The notes under the pieces: generated by a model
Told to the model about the DNA's origin: nothing
The model's database searches: none
What the model saw: only the letters and a program-made list of their open reading frames with translations
Assembly (NCBI GenBank): GCA_050694015.1
Contig: JBOGWY010000116.1
Coordinates: forward strand, 1-25,547
Reading direction: 5' to 3'
From: JBOGWY01 sp050694015
Lineage (GTDB): Bacteria > Actinomycetota > CADDZG01 > WHSQ01
Length of the DNA: 25,547 bases
Shown here: in pieces, positions 1 through 6,977 of the stretch
Layout of the letters: each line of letters opens with the position of its first letter
Position numbering within the stretch: position 1 is the first letter of the stretch
Program-made: the position numbers and the translations under genes

Positions 1-475
1 GGCCGGTGCCCATCACGTCGGTGAGCGGGAGGATGCGCTTCATCATCGCGGCGTCGCCGGTCACCTCCGGTGGGATCTTCACGAGCGTTGCGTCGGCCCA
101 CGGCACGCGCACGGCCTCGCCCTGGCCCCCGTCGTTCTCGTCGCCTCCCCACGCGCCGCCGTTGACGCATGACGTGTGGACGCTCTTGCGACAGAACTCG
201 CACGTGCCGTCGGAGTAGGTGAACGGCGCGATCACGTGATCGCCAACCTTGAGACGCGACACGTCCCCGCCCACCTCCTCGACAACGCCCATCCATTCGT
301 GGCCGGTGCGCCATCCCGGCTCCCATTCGACGACGCCGCGGTAGAACCACAGGTCCGACCCGCAGATGCACGCGTGCGTGATGCGCACGAGGGCGTCGGT
401 GGATCCCACGATGGTCGGGTCGGGAACGTCCTCGACCCGTATATCCTGGGTGCCGTGGAAGACAGCTGCGCGCAT
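1..475 (-). CDS. Zinc-dependent alcohol dehydrogenase, N-terminal part (runs off left edge)
   Basis: The first 158 codons read MRAAVFHGTQDIRVEDVPDP and onward, a typical medium-chain zinc alcohol dehydrogenase (GroES-like) N-terminus; the NAD(P)-binding domain lies beyond the window. Catalytic zinc ligands are visible as C38 in CICGSD and H59-E60 in GHEW. The structural zinc loop around residues 88-103 reads SDGTCEFCRKSVHTSC, so three cysteines (C92, C95, C103) remain and D89 sits where the first cysteine normally is. Acidic replacement at a structural-zinc position is known in some archaeal alcohol dehydrogenases. The ATG shares base 475 with the TGA of the upstream gene (TGATG), which implies translational coupling. 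Substrate is not predictable; family assignment is secure. Confidence 0.92.
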   Translation of the reverse strand, partial: MRAAVFHGTQDIRVEDVPDPTIVGSTDALVRITHACICGSDLWFYRGVVEWEPGWRTGHEWMGVVEEVGGDVSRLKVGDHVIAPFTYSDGTCEFCRKSVHTSCVNGGAWGGDENDGGQGEAVRVPWADATLVKIPPEVTGDAAMMKRILPLTDVMGTG

Positions 476-3400
476 CAGGACACTTTAGGCGTGGCCCGAG
501 CTCCAAAGTGGATGTAGGGGGTGCCGTCGTCGAGTTGGTAGAAGACCATCGGTGACCAGGCTTGACGCCCCTCGACCCGCACCACGAACGTGTCCTCACC
601 GGCGGCTTGCATCACGAATTCCTCCACCGGATCGGGGAGTAGCTCGGCGAGCGGGCCGGTGACGATCGACTTGAGGACCAGATCGCCGTCGCGTTCCGTG
701 ATCTCGTAGCGCTGCGCCTCGCGCTCGTACGCGCCGGCGTACTTGGCGACATCGATCGGGCCGGGATCCTCGAGCGGTTGCGGGGGCGACGGCATCGCGA
801 CGCCGGCGAGCGTGCCGAACAGCTCGCTCATGACGGCGTGGTACAGGTCGACGGACGCATCGCTGTTCGTGAGGAGGGCGACCGCGAGGTTCGCCTCGGG
901 GAGGACGCGGAAGTAGGCCAGTTGTCCGAGCGTGCCACCGTCGTGACCGAAGATCCGTCGTCCGTCCCAGTCGAACAGGATCCACCCCACGCCCCAGTGG
1001 CTCCCGTGCGTGTAGGGCTCGGGCACCGCGACCTGTTCTATCTGCATCGTCTTCACCGAGCCCGGCGACAGGATCTGCGTACCGTTCGTCGCCCGACCGT
1101 CGCCGAGATGGATCTTTCCGAACCGGACCACGTCGGCGGCCGTCGCCGAGATGAGTCCCGCCGGCGCGCACGACCACGGCAGCATCCACTGGCCCACGCG
1201 CTTGACGCCTTCGCCCTCCGGCTTGGTGTGGCCGAACGCGACACGGAAGCGCAGCGCGTCTTCGGGGAGGGTCACCGACGCGTCGAGGCCCGCCGGTCGC
1301 AAGAGTCGTTCCTGCAGCGTGGCATGCCACGACATGCCGGTGACCTTCTCGATCACCCGGCCCGCGACGACGAAGCCGGTGTTGCAGTACGACATCGTCG
1401 CCCCGAGCGGGTGGCTCTGCCCGAGCTCCGTGCACGTCGCCACGTAACGCTCGACCGCGTCGTCGCCGCGGCCGGTCTCGGGGAAATGATCTCCCTGGAT
1501 GCCGCTGGTGTGGGTGAGGAGGTTGCGGATCGTGACGGTTCGCGTCACATCGGCGTCGGCAACCGAGAACTCGGGCAGGACCTCGACGACGGGTGTGTCG
1601 AGCTCGAACGCCCCTTCGTCGACGAGTTGCATGACCATCGTCGTCGTGTAGACCTTGCTGATCGAGCCGATCTGGAAGAGCGAGTCCGTCGTGGCCTCGA
1701 CCTTGGTATCGACGTCGAGCACTCCGGTTGCGGCCGTGAGCAGTTCGTCGCCGTGGAGCACGGCGATGCTCGCTCCGGGAACCGGATGTCGATCGACGAC
1801 GCCTGCGAACCACGACTCGAAGCCGCGCAAACGCGCCGCGAGCGAGCGAGGCCCTGCGCCGTTGTCCTTGTCGGACGTGTGGCGGACGACCCAGTCCTGC
1901 ACGCGCCGGCAGTAGTCGATCCGGTGTGACGGGGGGCCGTTGAGGATGAACAGGTGGCTCCCGCCCGGATAGAGGACGAGCTCGGCGGGGACGCGGCGCG
2001 ACCGCAGCGCGGTGAACCACTGCTCGGCCTGGCCCGGTGGGCAGCGGTCGTCCTTCGCCCCGTGTAAGAGCAGCGTCGGTGCGGACACGTTCGCGACATG
2101 TGTGATCGGCGACCGTTCGACGAGCATGCGCTGGTCGTCGGCATAGTTGGTGCGCTGGAACTCGACGGCGCGGATGTACCAGCCGAGATCGGATGTCCCC
2201 GACATGCTGACGTGGTCGCTGACGCATCCGCCGCCGACGGCGGCCGCGAAGCGATCGGTGCGCGCGGTCAGCCAGCACGTCATCTGTCCGCCGTAGCTGT
2301 ATCCGGTCACCGCGATGCGGTCGGGATCGACGAGGTCGTCGGCGATGAGCGCGTCGATCGCGCAGATGAAATCTTGCTCGTCGTCGTGGCCCCATCCGTT
2401 CTCGACCAGCGCGGACCAGAACGTCTCGCCGTAACCGTCGCTGCCGCGCGGGTTGATGCAGAGGATCGTCCATCCCTGCGCGACGAGTGCCTGCTGATAC
2501 AGGTGCACCGAGTCGAGCGCCGGACCCCACGCGTTGTGGGGGCCACCGTGGATGTCGAGGAGAAGGGGGCCGCGTTCGGCCGCCGCATCGCGGAGGACCC
2601 AGCCTTCGATGCGGGTCCCGTCGGGGGCCGTGAACCATCGTTCCTCGCCGGGGGTGATCTCGACATCGGGCAATGCGTCGTGGAACAGAGCCGTCAGAGT
2701 GCGCTCGTTGCCGTCGCCGTCGAGCACGTGGAGCTCGCCGGGCGACTCCCACGTCGCCGCGACGAACGCGACTTTGCCGGCCGCGGTCGACATGCCGGCG
2801 ACGATCCGGTCACCGCCGATCACGACCTCGGGATCGCCGCCTGCCGAGGGCACCGACAGGATGTGCACGCGCCCGCGGTCGCGTGCGCAGAACAGGATGC
2901 GGTTCCCATCGTCGACGAAGGCCGGCGTCGCGCCGGGATACGCCGGCGCGCCGGTCATCACGTTGCGGTCGTAGCCGGGCATCAGCTCGCGCGGTGTTCC
3001 TCCCGCGGCATCCACGGTGAAGAGACGGATGAGGCCCACGCCGATGTGTTCCATCCCGGCGAGGAGGAGCGAGCTTCCGTCGGGGCTCCATGCGACGACG
3101 CCGAAGAGCCCGTCGTCGGGGGTAACGGGTTCCGGCGTGCCGCCGTCGACGTCGACGACGTAGGTCACCGACCCGATCTCGAGGTCGCGGTCCTCCGCCA
3201 TCGAGGTGCTGAACGCGAGCCTCCGAGAATCCGGCGACCACACCGGCGTCGATGAATGGAAGTCGCCGGTCGTCAGCTGCCGCGGCTCGCCGCCGTCGAG
3301 ATCGATCACGAAGACGTGCTGGCGGAAGCCGCCCAGGTAGCCGTTGCCGTCGGCCTTCTGGTCGACGCGATTAACGACGATCGGCTCGTTCGAGGTGGGA

Positions 3401-3819
3401 TCCGGCGCGCTCTTCGGATCGCGGTCGATGTCGACCGCGGCCGCGAACGCGATCCTCTTGCCGTCGGGTGACCACACGGGCTCGCCCGCGCCGAGAGGAA
3501 GCTCGGTCAGTCGACGCGCCTCGCCTCCCGCCGAAGGCAGCACGTAGAGCTGCGGCGCGGAGTCCTCTTCCTTGGACGCAACGAACGCGAGGTGAGCGCC
3601 GTCGGGGGCCCAGCGCGGCGAGCGATCACCGGCGCCCTGCGTGAGCCGCCATGGGTTGCCGCCCGTGGTGTCCGCGACCCAGATCGACGAATGGTCCTTG
3701 TCGTCCTTCTCGTCGGCGGACGTCAGCGTGAACGCGAGCTTCGTCCCGTCGGGTGACAGATGGGGGTCGGAAGGGAGCCTGAATGCAAACAAGTCGTCGA
3801 TCGCCAAGGGTCGCGCCAT
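475..3819 (-). CDS. Fusion of S9-family peptidase and class C beta-lactamase-like serine hydrolase
   Basis: A protein of about 1114 residues joining two serine hydrolases. Residues about 15-385 are a TolB/WD40-like beta-propeller with repeated WSPDG/APDG blades, as in prolyl oligopeptidase and acylaminoacyl peptidase relatives. Residues about 395-650 are the alpha/beta-hydrolase: nucleophile S508 in GYSYGG, acid D590 in LHGAKDD, base H622 in GGSHLF. After a short linker, residues about 655-1000 are a class C beta-lactamase/DD-peptidase fold: S719-I-S-K722, Y811-C-N813 and H959-D-G-G. A C-terminal beta-rich extension (about 1015-1114) follows. There is no signal peptide, so it is probably cytoplasmic. 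Start: an ATG six codons upstream (3837) has no ribosome site; ATG 3819 has GAGGA upstream, somewhat far, and gives the usual MARPLAIDDL-type beginning. The fused hydrolase resembles the stand-alone one at 23937-25334. Both active sites look intact; substrates are unknown. Confidence 0.93.
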   Translation of the reverse strand: MARPLAIDDLFAFRLPSDPHLSPDGTKLAFTLTSADEKDDKDHSSIWVADTTGGNPWRLTQGAGDRSPRWAPDGAHLAFVASKEEDSAPQLYVLPSAGGEARRLTELPLGAGEPVWSPDGKRIAFAAAVDIDRDPKSAPDPTSNEPIVVNRVDQKADGNGYLGGFRQHVFVIDLDGGEPRQLTTGDFHSSTPVWSPDSRRLAFSTSMAEDRDLEIGSVTYVVDVDGGTPEPVTPDDGLFGVVAWSPDGSSLLLAGMEHIGVGLIRLFTVDAAGGTPRELMPGYDRNVMTGAPAYPGATPAFVDDGNRILFCARDRGRVHILSVPSAGGDPEVVIGGDRIVAGMSTAAGKVAFVAATWESPGELHVLDGDGNERTLTALFHDALPDVEITPGEERWFTAPDGTRIEGWVLRDAAAERGPLLLDIHGGPHNAWGPALDSVHLYQQALVAQGWTILCINPRGSDGYGETFWSALVENGWGHDDEQDFICAIDALIADDLVDPDRIAVTGYSYGGQMTCWLTARTDRFAAAVGGGCVSDHVSMSGTSDLGWYIRAVEFQRTNYADDQRMLVERSPITHVANVSAPTLLLHGAKDDRCPPGQAEQWFTALRSRRVPAELVLYPGGSHLFILNGPPSHRIDYCRRVQDWVVRHTSDKDNGAGPRSLAARLRGFESWFAGVVDRHPVPGASIAVLHGDELLTAATGVLDVDTKVEATTDSLFQIGSISKVYTTTMVMQLVDEGAFELDTPVVEVLPEFSVADADVTRTVTIRNLLTHTSGIQGDHFPETGRGDDAVERYVATCTELGQSHPLGATMSYCNTGFVVAGRVIEKVTGMSWHATLQERLLRPAGLDASVTLPEDALRFRVAFGHTKPEGEGVKRVGQWMLPWSCAPAGLISATAADVVRFGKIHLGDGRATNGTQILSPGSVKTMQIEQVAVPEPYTHGSHWGVGWILFDWDGRRIFGHDGGTLGQLAYFRVLPEANLAVALLTNSDASVDLYHAVMSELFGTLAGVAMPSPPQPLEDPGPIDVAKYAGAYEREAQRYEITERDGDLVLKSIVTGPLAELLPDPVEEFVMQAAGEDTFVVRVEGRQAWSPMVFYQLDDGTPYIHFGARATPKVS

Positions 3820-3922
3820 GCGGCCATCATTCCTCATGCGCCGTGCCGTCGGGCTGGTGTCGCGATGCGAAGCCGCCTAGGGGATTTGGTCGGGCGAGAC
3901 AAGCGCGCCGGCCGGTCCCTTG

Positions 3923-4939
3923 TTACGGCTCTTTTTTGTGTGAGCAGGCGGATCCGTCGCCGTCGTTCTGGCCGCCGCCGCCGACGGTGACACTTGTTTC
4001 GCCATCGTCGTATCCGGTGGGGGAATCCTCTCCCGTGCAGACGGCCACATATGTGTATCCCTCGCGTTCGCCGGCCTTCGCTCTGGCGGGTCCGGCCTCG
4101 ACTGATGTCTCGTTCGGGGGAGAGGTCTCCGTGGACTCCTTGGCAGGTACGGCCCGTGCTCGTCTCTCCTTGACTCGCGCGGTCCGGTGCACTTCGTTCG
4201 CGGTAGGGAGCGCTTCGGGTTGAGAGGCTTCGACGAGGTCGCGGTTCTCGATGCGCGTTATCGGTGTTTGGTCCCCTCCGCCGGGGCCACTGTAGGTAAC
4301 GCCGGCGAGGGCAACGGTTAGAGCGGCGAGACCGCCCGCCGCGGCGGGGGCAAGCGGCTGAAGAGACGACGAGAAGTGCGTTTGGGCCCACGCCGTGGTC
4401 CTCCGCCACCAGCTGCCCGGCGATCCTGTGGCGGCCGGGATCGCGAACCCGAGAGTGGAAGCGTTCCTATCGACCAGAGCCGACAGTCTTTGGCGGGCTC
4501 GCATGCGCAGCATGTTGACGGCTTTGGGGTGTCCCTCATACGAAGCGGACTGTCCGATCTCGGCCAGCAATACCGCTTGGTAGTTGTGGCTAAGGCGGGA
4601 GAGCGCCCGCATGACGCGACCGAGTTCGACTCGGGCCATGCCCGCACGCGCAACGTCCACCGTGTCGGCTTCTTCGGGGACGGGGCCCACGATCTCGCGG
4701 GCGGACTTCCGATGGGTCTCGTCCCACAGGAGGTTGTTGGCGATCGTCAGGGTCAGCGGCCACGGGCCTCGCTCTGGATCTATGGCGTTCCAGGTGCGCA
4801 ACAGTCGAAGAGCGGTCTCCTGAACGATGTCGTCCCGAAGCCACGGGGGAACCGATTTCCGGAACAGGACGTGGCGCAAGCGGCGCTCGAGGGCGGGCCA
4901 CGCAACCTCGAAGCCGTCGGGCGAATCCCGCGTTGCCAT
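3923..4939 (-). CDS. ECF-type sigma factor with C-terminal membrane anchor
   Basis: 338 residues. Residues about 10-80 match sigma region 2: DDIVQETALRLLRTW, then the WPLTLTIANNLLWDETHRKS stretch, equivalent to the usual W-x-x-x-I-A-x-N-x-x-x-D-x-x-R signature. Residues about 105-158 match a divergent region 4 (LSHNYQAVLLAEIG, then VNMLRMRARQRLSALV). A single hydrophobic segment at about 195-216 predicts a membrane span. It is followed by about 120 polar residues rich in Glu, Thr and Gly with cysteines C301 and C332, presumably outside the cell. The layout suggests a sigma factor tethered by its own sensor or anti-sigma-like tail; this is inference. An AAGGCGG sequence precedes the ATG. It is divergent from two exported-protein genes and lies 103 bases upstream of the peptidase fusion on the same strand. 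Confidence 0.82.
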   Translation of the reverse strand: MATRDSPDGFEVAWPALERRLRHVLFRKSVPPWLRDDIVQETALRLLRTWNAIDPERGPWPLTLTIANNLLWDETHRKSAREIVGPVPEEADTVDVARAGMARVELGRVMRALSRLSHNYQAVLLAEIGQSASYEGHPKAVNMLRMRARQRLSALVDRNASTLGFAIPAATGSPGSWWRRTTAWAQTHFSSSLQPLAPAAAGGLAALTVALAGVTYSGPGGGDQTPITRIENRDLVEASQPEALPTANEVHRTARVKERRARAVPAKESTETSPPNETSVEAGPARAKAGEREGYTYVAVCTGEDSPTGYDDGETSVTVGGGGQNDGDGSACSHKKEP

Positions 4940-5064
4940 TCACCGCCTTTCAGGTGCTCGCGATGCCTCCCATATAGATACTTCCGAGAGCCTGAGACGT
5001 CACACCTGTTATCGCCGCCACTCTGCTGAGTATCTCAAATATGAGCCGACGCGGGAGGCGAGAG
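4940..5064. promoter_or_regulatory. Divergent promoter region with a heptamer facing both genes
   Basis: This 125-base region separates the sigma factor gene (minus) from the secreted-protein gene (plus). The heptamer AGTATCT occurs twice, once toward each gene: on the plus strand at 5029-5035, 29 bases before the start at 5065, and on the minus strand at 4982-4976, 36 bases before the sigma start. They form an inverted repeat 46 bases apart, compatible with a shared -10-type element or an operator. I see no matching -35 partner, so the assignment is tentative. GGGAGG at 5053-5058 is the ribosome site for the plus-strand gene. Confidence 0.4.
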
Positions 5065-5538
5065 ATGAGTGGCGGAAGGAAACTGGGCCCGACCGTAACG
5101 ACGTGTGTGCTTCTCGTCGCTCTGGTAGCGCCGGTCGCAGAGGCCGCCGAGAAGAAGCGTCACGAGCGCCGCTTTGAAGACACCTATGCGTCGCCCGCCC
5201 AGATCGTCGAGGTTCCGGATGTGGGCGGCTCTTACGTGTGCTCATCCGGCGGAAGCGGTCCGACCCGCAACCTCGGTTGCGTAGAGATCCCGATAAAACC
5301 GACGGAACGGTTCCTCGAGTTGGAGATCGTGGACGCCAGCGGACTACCGGCGCCGGCATGGGTGGCGCAGGAGGGTACCCACGCGGGTGGGCCCGTATGC
5401 GGAAGCACCGACAAGCCGATGCGGATCGCTCCGGGAGTGGCGATCCTCCTGTGGATGTATCCGTACATGGCGTCGCCCCTTTGCCCCGGCATCTCCACGA
5501 CCGGAACCGTGACGGCGACGCTCTCCGATCTCCCGTGA
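5065..5538 (+). CDS. Small secreted protein of unknown function
   Basis: 157 residues from the ATG at 5065, chosen because GGGAGG lies 6 bases upstream; an in-frame ATG at 5041 has no comparable site. Residues 1-28 form a signal peptide (Lys/Arg, hydrophobic stretch ending VAPVAEA, cleavage after Ala). The mature part is short and beta-rich with four cysteines (C59, C72, C112, C140) that could form two disulfides. I recognise no family. It is the first gene of a pair, 10 bases ahead of an exported Asp-box propeller gene, and divergent from the membrane-anchored sigma factor gene. That makes it a candidate target or partner of that sigma factor (inference). Confidence 0.75.
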   Translation: MSGGRKLGPTVTTCVLLVALVAPVAEAAEKKRHERRFEDTYASPAQIVEVPDVGGSYVCSSGGSGPTRNLGCVEIPIKPTERFLELEIVDASGLPAPAWVAQEGTHAGGPVCGSTDKPMRIAPGVAILLWMYPYMASPLCPGISTTGTVTATLSDLP

Positions 5539-5548
5539 GTCTCTCGCC

Positions 5549-6922
5549 ATGGTGACTCGTGGCGACTGTGGCACACGGGATCGGCTGCCGGCGCTCGCAC
5601 TGCTGATCGCGTCGCTTTCGTACGCGTTGCTGTTAGGACCGGCGGCCGGCCGATCTGCGCTGGAACGAGGCGCCGACGCGGTAGCGCACCGCGCCGGCAA
5701 GCGGGTTGCGAGCGACCGTCGCTTACCCCATGCAGTGGTGTCGAGGACCGGGCTCAGGGCGGGGGAGCCGACGCTCGGTCTAGTGGGCGATGGTCGATTG
5801 TTCTACGTGGCGTTTCACGACAGCCTGCGCGTCGAGGTGCTGCGCTCGGCCGACGACGGGCGCTCGTGGAAGGCAGTTTCCCCGAGGTTCTCGGATGACG
5901 TGAACCGGCAGTTGTTGTCCCTCGATCCTTACGTCTATGTAGACGAGACCACCGACCGTGTCTTCACGATCGACCTGACGGTGGCGTGTAGTTATCTGTC
6001 CTTCACCGACGACGGGGGCCGGTCGTGGACCACCAACCCGTTGGCCTGCGGGCGACCGATCAACGACCACCAAACGCTGTTCGCAGGACCCGCGGTGGAG
6101 TCCGCCACCCAGGGGTACCGGAACCTGCTCTATTACTGCTGGAACGATGTGGCGACATCGTCCTGCTCCAAGTCCCTGGACGGCGGCCTCACGTTCGCGC
6201 CGACCGGTACACCGGCGTTCTTGGGTACCGACCTCGGTGGCGACACGCCAAGATTCTGCGGAGGACTACACGGCCACGGGGTCGTCGGCGATGACGGAAC
6301 CGTTTACCTGCCGCGTGAATACTGTGGGCGTCCATTCCTAGCTATCAGCCGCGACGAGGGCGCGACGTGGGACCACGTGCAGGTGGCGCGAAACGGCGCC
6401 CGGTTCACAGATCCCAGCGTTGGTGTCGATGCGAAGGAAAACATCTATTACGCATGGGTCGCGAAGAACGGTCTGCCCTATCTTTCCGTGTCTCGAGACC
6501 GGGGCCGGACATGGAGTCGTCCTGTGATGATCGCGTCCCCCGGGGTTCGCGAGGTGAACCTCCTGTCTGTGGACGTGGGCGATCCGGGCAGAGTGGCCTT
6601 CTCCCACATGGGGACTAGGGACCCGAAGCATCCGAAGACGTGGGACGGCTTCATCGGCATGACGACCAACGCGCTGAGCGAAAGGCCCCTCCTCTACACG
6701 GCGGCAGTCAACCGTGTTGCGGATCCACTCAAGCGAGGCGCGTGTGGCCCCGGGCGCTGCGGTGAAGTGGTGTTGGACTTCCTGGATGTCGTGATCGGCC
6801 CGGACGGGACGCCGTGGGCTTCGTTCGTGGATGCGTGCAACGAGAGCTGTGTCCGGAGCGGGCTCGAGGCGGGTAACGAGGGGCTGGCCGCGCATCTTGT
6901 GGGCGGTGCGCCACTTCGCTGA
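5549..6922 (+). CDS. Exported Asp-box beta-propeller protein (sialidase-like fold)
   Basis: 457 residues. A hydrophobic segment at about 13-33 is a signal peptide or N-terminal anchor. Five Asp-box (BNR) motifs are visible: SADDGRSW (100-107), TDDGGRSW (153-160), SLDGGLTF (209-216), SRDEGATW (267-274) and SRDRGRTW (315-322), which indicates a six-bladed sialidase-type propeller. I see no FRIP motif or arginine triad, so true sialidase activity is not supported. It is rich in cysteine (C147, C167, C197, C206, C237, C259, C399, C404, C430, C434), which fits an extracellular disulfide-bonded protein. It shares NDHQTLFAGPA, DGTVYLPR, SRDEGATW, PYLSVSRD and a C-terminal LVGG with the convergent gene at 6978-8540, so the two are paralogues. 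No ribosome site is seen; it lies 10 bases after the previous stop, so coupling is likely. Confidence 0.85.
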   Translation: MVTRGDCGTRDRLPALALLIASLSYALLLGPAAGRSALERGADAVAHRAGKRVASDRRLPHAVVSRTGLRAGEPTLGLVGDGRLFYVAFHDSLRVEVLRSADDGRSWKAVSPRFSDDVNRQLLSLDPYVYVDETTDRVFTIDLTVACSYLSFTDDGGRSWTTNPLACGRPINDHQTLFAGPAVESATQGYRNLLYYCWNDVATSSCSKSLDGGLTFAPTGTPAFLGTDLGGDTPRFCGGLHGHGVVGDDGTVYLPREYCGRPFLAISRDEGATWDHVQVARNGARFTDPSVGVDAKENIYYAWVAKNGLPYLSVSRDRGRTWSRPVMIASPGVREVNLLSVDVGDPGRVAFSHMGTRDPKHPKTWDGFIGMTTNALSERPLLYTAAVNRVADPLKRGACGPGRCGEVVLDFLDVVIGPDGTPWASFVDACNESCVRSGLEAGNEGLAAHLVGGAPLR

Positions 6923-6951
6923 CATGAGGGTGGGAAGCGGCGCGCTTTGTG

Positions 6952-6974
6952 CAGGGCAGGAACGCTCCTCCCTG
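6952..6974. terminator. Stem-loop between convergent stop codons, candidate two-way terminator
   Basis: CAGGGCAGGA (6952-6961) pairs with TCCTCCCTG (6966-6974): nine base pairs with one bulged C and the loop ACGC. It sits in the 55-base gap between two convergent stop codons. There is no U tract on either strand, so this is a terminator candidate from position and structure only. Confidence 0.45.
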
Positions 6975-6977
6975 TGA

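Noticed and set aside
596..2752. 718-codon minus-strand frame inside the peptidase fusion
   Set aside because: Arginine/proline-rich shadow; the overlapping frame has two complete hydrolase active sites.
5549..6922. Calling the Asp-box proteins sialidases
   Set aside because: Asp boxes occur in many non-sialidase propellers, and the FRIP motif and catalytic triad are not visible.
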